Assembly: GCA_036346255.1 (NCBI GenBank)
Contig: CM070618.1
Location: 77,758,428 to 77,822,427 of the forward strand
DNA length: 64,000 nt
Origin: Ampelocalamus luodianensis
Lineage: Eukaryota; Streptophyta; Magnoliopsida; Poales; Poaceae
Direction: 5' to 3'
Within the stretch, counting starts at the first letter, position 1; each line of letters opens with the position of its first letter. The notes below the pieces were generated by a model that was not told the origin of the DNA, ran no database searches, and saw nothing but the letters and a program-made list of their open reading frames with translations. Positions 57,758 through 64,000 of this stretch are shown piece by piece. Both the position numbers and the translations under genes were made by a program.

Positions 57758-58222
57758 TGTTAGCTATAATCTTGACATGTTTAGTTTAGAATTTGTATGC
57801 ATGTGTATGCGCGTGCGTTGAGTGAGTTTGTCAAGTTAGTCAATCAGTGAGTTGGGCTCATGGAGCGGAAGTTTAGTCATAGGGTGTGCGGTTAGAGCTC
57901 ACGTGAGTTGGCTATACATGCATTTGCATGGCGGTGTGTTGTTAGTGGGTCAAGTCTCATAGCTCGCATGTGTGCTAGGCGGTGAATGGTGTGCGTGGTC
58001 CAAGTTCTATGGATTGTGGCATGTAGACCGGATCGTGATCTTTGCAATCCGATAGTCTTTGTATTAGTATAAATAGGTGCTCTTGTGAATGGAACAAATG
58101 AGTTGGTTTGGAGTGAGTCCATACCCTCCCATGCGTGTATATGCGTGTTCATAATTCATGCATGTGTATACATCTCTGTGATATAGATTGAGAGATGGGA
58201 GTTGAGAGATTCAATTCCAACA
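57758..58222 (+). repeat. 3' LTR of the TRIM-like element
   Basis: This is the partner of 56699-57163. TATAAATA lies at 58068-58075. It is followed by the right copy of the target duplication. Confidence 0.92.
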
Positions 58223-59068
58223 TCCGGGTGGCGAGGTCGAAGTGGCCGCGCCCGAGGGGGTGGGGTGGAGCCGGAGGTGGTGCTTCAGAGGCAGCCCGAG
58301 GAGGCTCCGAAGGTGGGGCGCGCGAGGCCCAGGGCGAGGGTGGTGGTGACGCTGGGGCTTCGCGGCGCGCAGACGGAGAGGCCCCGAGGCGGAGGTGCAC
58401 CGAGGGCCGGAGCCGGAGGCAAAGCCGGCGAAGGGGGTCCGACGTGGAGGTGCCGCGCAGAGGGGGCCCCGAGGCGGAGGTGTGCCGAGGGGGCAGAAGC
58501 CGAAGGCGAAGGGGGCCCAAGGTGGAGGTGCGGCGTGGAGGGGGCGCTGCCAAAGGGGGGCCACGCCGAGGGGGCCGGAGCCGGTGAGGTGGCCCCGAGG
58601 TGGTGCCGCGCTGCGCGTGCATCGCCGAAGGGGGCTCGTGAAGTGCCGAAGATGGAGGCGGAGCAGCCGAGGTAGGCCCGAGGTAGTGCCGCAGGTGGCC
58701 CGGCAGGCGGCCGGCGCCGATGGGGTCTCGAGGCCAAGGGTGCTTCGATCTCGCAAGGCGTCCAGGTGGCGAGGTCGAAATGGTCGTGCCCTAAGGGGGG
58801 ATGGAGCAAGAGGGCTCCGAAGGTGGGGCGCGCCAGAGGAGGCCTCAGGGTGCAAGGTGGTGGCGACGCCGAGGGGGCTCCGAAGGGGGCCGAAGGTGGC
58901 GCCCTCGCTTGTGTGGCTCGGGGTGGGCTTCGGCAGGGGTGATTTCCTTCGGCCGAAGGTGGGGCTTGGTCCCAAGCCGTGCGGGGTTGGTCTTCAGCCG
59001 TGTGGTATCTCCAGCTCCTCTCATGCGTAGCTTCTTGTTCGATCTGCACGGATGGCGCCAACTATCAT

Positions 59069-59227
59069 AGCATCGAAACTAGACAGTATATACGGGGTAC
59101 CCTTTTGTCATGGGGAGCCGAATGAGAAAAGCCAAAGAGCATGAGGTATGAGCATTGTATTATGGATGTGAGTGAGGGAGATCCCCCTTCTTACATTCCC
59201 TTAGGGCCACATATATAGGGGGCAAAT
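59069..59227 (-). repeat. Truncated 5' LTR of the array-rich element
   Basis: It is homologous to 53373-53540, then stops matching after ATATATAGGGGGCAA. On the minus strand only the part from about the TATA region to the LTR end remains. Directly to the right is sequence leading into the gag of a different element, so this edge is a junction. Confidence 0.7.
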
Positions 59228-59308
59228 GTCCCTTCTTGCCCTTGCCTTACATTGAGAGGGGGAGGGGTATTTAGGTATATTTTTATAGAGCCACCCTTAG
59301 ACGCTGCT

Positions 59309-60243
59309 ATGCCGGGTTCGGAAGACGCAACGGAGGAGGTGTCCATGGCACAGCTGCTTCAATCCATACAGATGCTTACGGTGCGCATCGATGGGATGAA
59401 TCAACAGATGGGTGACGTGGTTACGCGTTTGACGGCAGTCAAGAAGCAACCCGCGGTAGAGTTGCCAGGGCTGTTGCCGCTTCCGCCGGGATCACAACAC
59501 CCAAATTTTTTGGCACAGCTTAGCCAGACGTCTTCGACAACACTTCCCGCAACCACCGCAGCATCCTCTGCTATCCAATATCCACCATCGCCATACTCCA
59601 TGACCAATCCTACCACCTTAATAACCGCCCCACCACACATATCCAGACCCACCACCTTGCCATACCATCAACACCAGTTTCATCCTCAACTCCAAGAACA
59701 TCACGGTGGCAATTACCCAACTGTGTTACCATCAGGCAATGTTTCATCTGGGGTTCCACGCTACCATAAGCTGGAGTTCCCTCTCTACGATGGCAAGGAT
59801 GACCCTTTGGCTTGGATCAATAGATGTGAACAATTCTTAAGCGGACAAAGAACAGAAGAGACCGATAAGGTATGGCTTGCCTCTTATCACCTCACTGGAA
59901 TCGCCCAGTATTGGTATTTCCAGTTAGAACGTGACGGCGGTACGCCATCATGGCCGCGTTTCAAAGACCTCTGTCATCTCCGATTTGGGCCACCGATAAG
60001 AAGCAATCCTCTCGGTGCTTTGGCACGTCTTCCTTTCAGATGCAGCTCTTTACCGCCGGACTACCAGAACAAGTGCGTATTGGTGTAGAGTTACAAAATC
60101 CGACAGACCTCCAGGTGGCAATGAGTCTCGCCAGAGCATATGAACGTCGTGGGCAAAGCGGCTCGATGGCGCCGGGAGGCGCAGCGATCGTCCGAGTCCA
60201 CGGTCGACGGGGTGGCAGCGACCATCAACTCCACTGCCATTAG
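59309..60243 (+). pseudogene. Chromovirus gag, frameshifted
   Basis: It starts MPGSEDATEEVSMAQLL with a coiled N-terminus, then a Pro/Thr/Gln/His-rich linker. The capsid-like part reads LEFPLYDGKDDPLAWINRCE, WLASYHLTGIAQYWY and WPRFKDLCHLRFGPP. Around 60040 the frame changes and coding resumes as QLFTAGLPEQVRIGVEL and SLARAYERRG. The sequence between the two parts is shorter than normal for gag, so a small deletion is likely. No zinc knuckle was identified. Confidence 0.8.
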
Positions 60244-60267
60244 TACCACAACCATCAGCACCAGATA

Positions 60268-61083
60268 ATGCAACCACAGCCAGCTCAACTACCACAAAGA
60301 TCATCCGCCGCCATCACGACGCATCAATCCCTGCGAGATGGCGAACGGCGTGGCGTGGCCTTTGTTTTAAGCAGACGAAACAGTTTGTCCGAGGGCACCG
60401 TTACAACGATCGTCTATATTGATGTGTCGGACGACGATGACGATGAGGGGCAGGACCACACACCAGCAGAGCCCAATCAAGCACCCACAGTATCTCTTCA
60501 TGCCTTGACAGGAATCTGGAGCATCAGGGCCAATGAAACAATGCAACTCAAGGTGATGTTAGGCAAGAAGGAATTCACCGCGCTCTTGGACACTGGGTCC
60601 ACACACAATTTCATCAGTGACGGGATGGTGCTCAGTGCAGGAGTCCAACTCGAGCCCCGGATTGGGCTTCGGGTGATAGTGGCCAACGGGGATCAAGTAT
60701 CTAGTGGCGGCATCGCTCGGGACTTGACACTGTCCATTGCCGGCGAAACCTTCACGACAGACGCCTTGGCTATTCCCCTCGGTGGATTAGACATTGTACT
60801 TGGGGTACAATGGCTGCGCACGTTGGGTCCGGTTCTGTGGGACTTCAACAACTTACGTATCTCCTTCTGGCGCGACGGCCGACACATCGCGTGGCACGGC
60901 TTAGCAGCACCAGTGGCAACAGTACGTGCAGTTTCATGCTCCAAAGAGGATCTCCTCTCCAACCTATTGGGTGAGTTCGAACACATCTTTGACGAACCGA
61001 GAGGCCTGCCACCGGTCCGAGCATTTGATCACCGTATCCACCTTAGACAGGGGTCAGACCCGGTGGCTGTTCGACCGTATTGA
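60268..61083 (+). pseudogene. Chromovirus aspartic protease region
   Basis: The protease active site LLDTGSTHNF lies at about 60583-60612. It is followed by the second protease motif LGGLDIVLGVQWL (about 60778-60816) and a linker to RT (GLPPVRAFDHRIHL). An in-frame TGA at 61081-61083 separates it from the RT part that follows without a gap. Confidence 0.85.
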
Positions 61084-62300
61084 TACCCTCAGTTGCAAAA
61101 GGATGAGCTCGAACGTCAGTGTGCCGCGATGTTGCAACAAGGCACAATCAGGTCAAGCACTTCGGCATTTTCTTCACCAGTCTTACTTGTCAAGAAATCT
61201 GACAACTCATGGCGCTTTTGTGTGGATTACTGGGCGCTTAATGAGTTAACTATCCGCGACAAATTTCCAATTCCAATCGTCGACGAGCTCATTGACGAGT
61301 TGAAGGGGGCACGTTTCTTCACGAAACTTGACCTCCATTCAAGATATCATCAGGTGCGCATGCACCCGGCCGATGTGGAGAAGACCGCCTTTCGGACCCA
61401 TCATGGACATTTTGAATTCTTGGTGATGCCGTTCGGACTCACTAATGCACCATCTACATTCCAGGCCTTAATGAACACGGTTCTACGTCTTTACCTTCGC
61501 TGTTTTGCTCTTGTCTTTTTTGACGATATTTTGATCTACAGTTCAACTTGGGCGGAACATTTGCAACATTTACGAAGCATACTCACTGTCATGCGCGATA
61601 ATGGCCTATATTTGAAGCGGTCAAAATGTACCTTTGGTACACCATCCGTGGCATATCTCGGACATGTCATTTCCGCCAATGGGGTTTCTATGGATGAAGA
61701 CAAAGTGATTGCAATTCAAACATGGCCACAACCACCATCCGCAGAGAAGTCATGCGTGGCTTCCTTGGCCTAGCCAGCCATTACCGGAAATTCATTCGAG
61801 ATTTGGTTCTATCGCCTCTCATTAAGTTACTCAAGAAGGAGACTTTTCAGTGGTCCGAGGAAGCAGCCATTGCATTTAGCACACTCAAGAAGGCTCTCGC
61901 CAGCGCTCCTGTTCTTCACTTGCCCGATTTCTCCGCCGATTTTATCGTCGAATGTGATGCCTCTGGCACCGGGTTTGGCGCCATCCTCCACCAAGGCCAG
62001 GGTCCCCTTGCGTTCTTCAGCAAGCCAGTCGATGCACGACATCAAAAGCTGGCCGCATACGAGCGAGATCTCATATGATTGGTTTATGCCATTCGTCACT
62101 GGCGGCTATACCTTTGGGGTCGCTCCTTCATTGTACGTACGGACCATTACAGTTTAAAATTTTTATTAGATCAACGTCTCTCTACCATCCCACAACATCA
62201 ATGGGTAAGCAAATTATTTGGGTACAGTTTTACGGTGGAATATCGTCCCGGGCGGTTAAACACCGTGGCCGATGCTCTTTCCCGTCGGGACAGTGACACA
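61084..62300 (+). pseudogene. Chromovirus reverse transcriptase and RNase H
   Basis: RT motifs in order are SWRFCVDYWALNELT, FFTKLDLHSRYHQVRM, FLVMPFGLTNAPSTFQ and the catalytic FFDDILIYS (about 61516-61542; the usual Y is F), then YLGHVIS. After a frameshift near 61740 come RGFLGLASHYRKFI and the RNase H start VECDASGTGFGAIL. A stop at 62076-62078 precedes LVYAIRHWRLYLWG and VADALSRRD. Lesions exclude a full-length product. Confidence 0.9.
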
Positions 62301-63757
62301 GCTGCCAGTTTTGCATTATCAAGACCAACGTTTTCCATTTTTGAGGAACTTCGGCAGGAGGTGGTTACCTCACCCGAATTACAATCTCTTTGTTCTAAGG
62401 TTCAGTCCGGAGAATTGGGAGCACCATGGTCTCTTTCCGACGGCCTTCTTCTGCATGGCGGTTGTGTGTATGTGTCTGCAGCATCACCAGCACTACAAGC
62501 GATTCTGTTAACAGCCCACACTGGACACGAAGGTTACCAAAAAACGCTACATCGTTTGCGCTCCGATTTTTATGTCCCTCATGCACGCCAGGAAGTTCAG
62601 AATTTCGTTCGAGCTTGTGTTATATGCCAACGGAACAAGGCTGAACATCTACATCCCGCAGGTCTACTACAACCATTAGAAGTACCAACGACAGTATGGG
62701 CCGATATTTCAATGGATTTCATCGAAGGATTGCCTTGCATACATGGAAAATCGGTAATTCTGTCCGTTATTGATCGCTTTTCTAAATACGCTCACTTCAT
62801 TCCAATAGGCCATCCGTATACAGCCACAACAATTGCCCGTGTGTTCTTTCACGAAATTGTCAGACTACATGGCATTTCACATTCGATTGTGAGCGACCGT
62901 GACCCTGTTTTTACTAGTGCTTTTTGGAAGGATTTATTCAGATTAACGGGTACCCATCTTCATATGAGTTCTGCGTTTCATCCACAGTCGGATGGCCAGA
63001 CGGAGGCCGTAAACAAAGTTCTTGCCATGTATCTTCGTTGTCTCACGGGGGACCGACCACGCGCTTGGGTAGACTAGCTTCCATGGGCCGAGTATTGTTA
63101 CAACACATCATATCATACAGCTCTTCGTGACACTCCCTTCAAGATTGTATATGGGCGTTCACCTCCTTCTTTGAAGACATATGTTGAAGGAACTGCACAC
63201 GTCGTCACGGCAGAAGCACAGCTTCAGGATCGTGATGCATTTTTTCATGAAGCCCGTGAGCGAGTACTACAAGCCCAGGACTATGCCAAGCATTATTATG
63301 ATAAACATCATCGCGAAATTACATACGAGGTCGGAGAATGGGTATGGTTAAGGTTGATTCATCGCCAAGTCGCTTTCCTACCGGCGCATAAAGAGGCAAG
63401 CTGGGTCCAAGATATTATGGGCCATATCAAGTGTTGGCTCGCATTGGGATGGTAGCATATCGGCTCCAACTTCCCGAAGGATCACGTCTTCACAATGTTT
63501 TTCATGTGGGTCTTCTCAAGAAGTTCTATGGAACACCGCCAACAGCAATACCGTGTTGCCTCCGTTCATCGATGGCCGCCCAATTCCAGTTCTGAAAAGG
63601 TCTTAAAGGCCAGCCTTCGACGCGACGTTTGGCATGTCCTTGTACAATGGGTTGGTCTATCTCCTGCTGATGCTTCGTGGGAACCAGTGGAGGATTTCAA
63701 GCTGTCTTATCCGTCTTTTCAGCTCGAGGACGAGCTGTTTGCCAAGGCGGGGAGAGA
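62301..63757 (+). pseudogene. Chromovirus integrase with C-terminal chromodomain
   Basis: The HHCC zinc part is HTGHEGYQKTL...CVICQRNK (about 62516-62640). The DDE core is seen as ADISMDFIEGLP, IVSDRDPVF and HPQSDGQTEAVNK. After a stop at 63075 the frame continues LPWAEYCYNTSYHTAL and PFKIVYGR. The GPY/F-like region is damaged (frame ends at 63455). The chromodomain is at about 63640-63730: VLVQWVGLSPADASWEPVED, followed by YPSFQLEDELF. A C-terminal chromodomain guides insertion to heterochromatin in this lineage. The ending suggests the Reina or a related clade (tentative). Confidence 0.88.
63744..63757 (+). promoter_or_regulatory. Polypurine tract of the chromovirus
   Basis: AAGGCGGGGAGAGA stands directly before the TG of the 3' LTR. 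It overlaps the end of the integrase reading frame, as usual in chromoviruses of this type. Confidence 0.7.
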
Positions 63758-64000
63758 TGTTGTGTGGGGAGTTCAGTATCAGCGTCGCAATACAAGGAAG
63801 GAGATTTCAACGCCAGCAACAGAGAAAGGAATCAACTAAGGAATGTGTGTCCGAAGCTGGTTCTAGTTACGGAATATGTATCATAAGCTATCTATAGTTA
63901 TATGCTTTCTTTAAATAGCAGAAGGATTACTTTCTTTAGGAGTTGTACTCGGAATAGGAACATATTGATCTAGTACTATAAAAGGGGAGCCATACTCAAT
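63758..64000 (+). repeat. 3' LTR of the chromovirus (cut by window end)
   Basis: It begins TGTTGTGTGGGG after the polypurine tract. It contains a TATA box (TATAAAAG, 63977-63984), so the visible part is U3. The rest lies outside. Confidence 0.7.

Larger units (their letters stand above)
56699..58222 (+). mobile_element. TRIM-like mini LTR retrotransposon
   Basis: Two LTRs of 465 bases (56699-57163 and 57758-58222), each TGTTAGCTATAATC...ATTCCAACA, enclose only 594 bases. The primer site TGGTATCAGAGC (57166-57177, initiator-Met tRNA) follows the 5' LTR. A purine tract AAGATTTGGGAAAT precedes the 3' LTR. The target duplication is TCTGG (56694-56698) and TCCGG (58223-58227). The interior has no gag or pol domain, so the element needs proteins supplied by others, probably copia type by its primer site and LTR ends. 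The LTRs are very similar, so it is comparatively young. Confidence 0.93.
56250..59000. repeat. GC-rich ~540-bp direct repeats
   Basis: Blocks near 56340-56698 and 58380-58765 match (GCGAAGGGGGTCCGA-GTGGAGGTG; GGTCTCGAGGCC-GGGTGCTTCGATCTC). A third partial block follows from about 58766. Subtracting the TRIM, the spacing is close to 540 bases. Each block consists of smaller GAGGTGGAGGTGC-CCGAGGG words. The 130-260-codon frames on both strands are Arg/Gly/Pro/Ala-rich artefacts. Confidence 0.7.
53373..59230 (-). mobile_element. Array-rich non-autonomous Ty3/gypsy-like element
   Basis: The left end (53373 on) and a fragment at 59069-59227 are homologous LTR pieces (CATCGAAACTA-ACAG, GGTACCCTTTTGTCATG, CTTAGGGCCA-ATATATAGGGGGCAA). 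On the minus strand the right fragment ends at 59069 and is followed by TTGGCGCCATCCGTGC, a tRNA primer-site-like sequence typical of gypsy elements (TGGCGCC). So the element reads right to left. The interior has a GC-rich ~540-bp repeat (56250-59000, split by a TRIM), a spacer, the 70-80-bp array, a 103-bp array and the hairpin array. The two end arrays are shared with the Tat-like element. No pol or extra ORF was found. Confidence 0.7.
59309..64000 (+). mobile_element. Chromovirus (Ty3/gypsy with chromodomain), 5'-truncated
   Basis: The order gag, protease, RT, RNase H, integrase, chromodomain, then 3' LTR (from 63758) is intact. No 5' LTR or primer site precedes gag: the ATG at 59309 is only about 80 bases from the foreign LTR fragment. 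The reading frame is broken at several points: a gag deletion/shift near 60040, a stop at 61081-61083, a shift near 61740, a stop at 62076-62078, and a stop at 63075-63077. It is an inactive copy. It continues beyond the window. Confidence 0.9.

Noticed and set aside
58211..59061. Frames of 250-260 codons rich in Pro, Arg and Ala
   Set aside because: They arise from GC-rich repeats open in several frames on both strands; no domain and no consistent start.

Overview
The window is plant nuclear DNA from a grass (Poaceae), probably of the rice type. Three observations support this. The genes have GT-AG introns and angiosperm protein sequences. There are grass-type Stowaway, Tourist and hAT MITEs, a BARE/RIRE1-like LTR head and a chromodomain Ty3/gypsy element. 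There are also Mutator-like elements carrying plant-mobile-domain (PMD) genes. I see no bacterial, organellar or viral genes. Species cannot be fixed by reading alone.

Only three host genes are supported, all between 40.6 and 53.1 kb. On the minus strand lies a four-exon gene for the shared RNA polymerase subunit RPB5 (NRPB5 type, 210 aa). About 2.4 kb away and divergent is a complete three-exon beta-tubulin gene (446 aa) with an intron in its 5' leader. Beyond it, on the minus strand, are the last two coding exons of a UBAC2-like (rhomboid-like plus UBA) membrane protein. Its upstream exons are not in the window: the gene runs into a block of transposons reaching the window edge.

The rest is a nested transposon landscape. 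At 0.9-10.4 kb there is a decayed minus-strand Tat-like Ty3/gypsy element with two ~1-kb LTRs, an integrase remnant, two tandem arrays and an antisense extra ORF with its own TATA box. Its gag-to-RT part is missing, and an hAT MITE sits in its pol. At 10.7-14.7 kb is a broken Mutator transposase split by a solo LTR. At 15-21.4 kb is the C-terminal part of one PMD gene, then a second MULE (9-bp target duplication) carrying another broken PMD gene that is split by a BARE-like LTR. At 21.4-23.6 kb is a further solo LTR. Between 24.9 and 28.6 kb are a short Helitron-like element, a Tourist MITE and a tRNA-derived SINE. At 29.7-37.0 kb a LINE-like insertion holds a gag-only LTR retrotransposon. At 37.4-39.2 kb is a small MULE-like element. 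At 53.4-59.2 kb is a second array-rich minus-strand LTR element with a TRIM-like mini-retrotransposon inside. From 59.3 kb to the window end is a degenerate chromovirus without its 5' LTR.

Many boundaries are fixed by target-site duplications (TSDs) readable directly, so the order of insertion can be partly reconstructed. I found no convincing new biochemical system. The most interesting items are structural: the antisense ORF unit, the hairpin-bearing satellite arrays shared by two elements, the TRIM insertion whose empty site survives in a sister repeat, two LTRs sharing a head motif but carrying different internal repeats, and the stranded UBAC2-like gene end.
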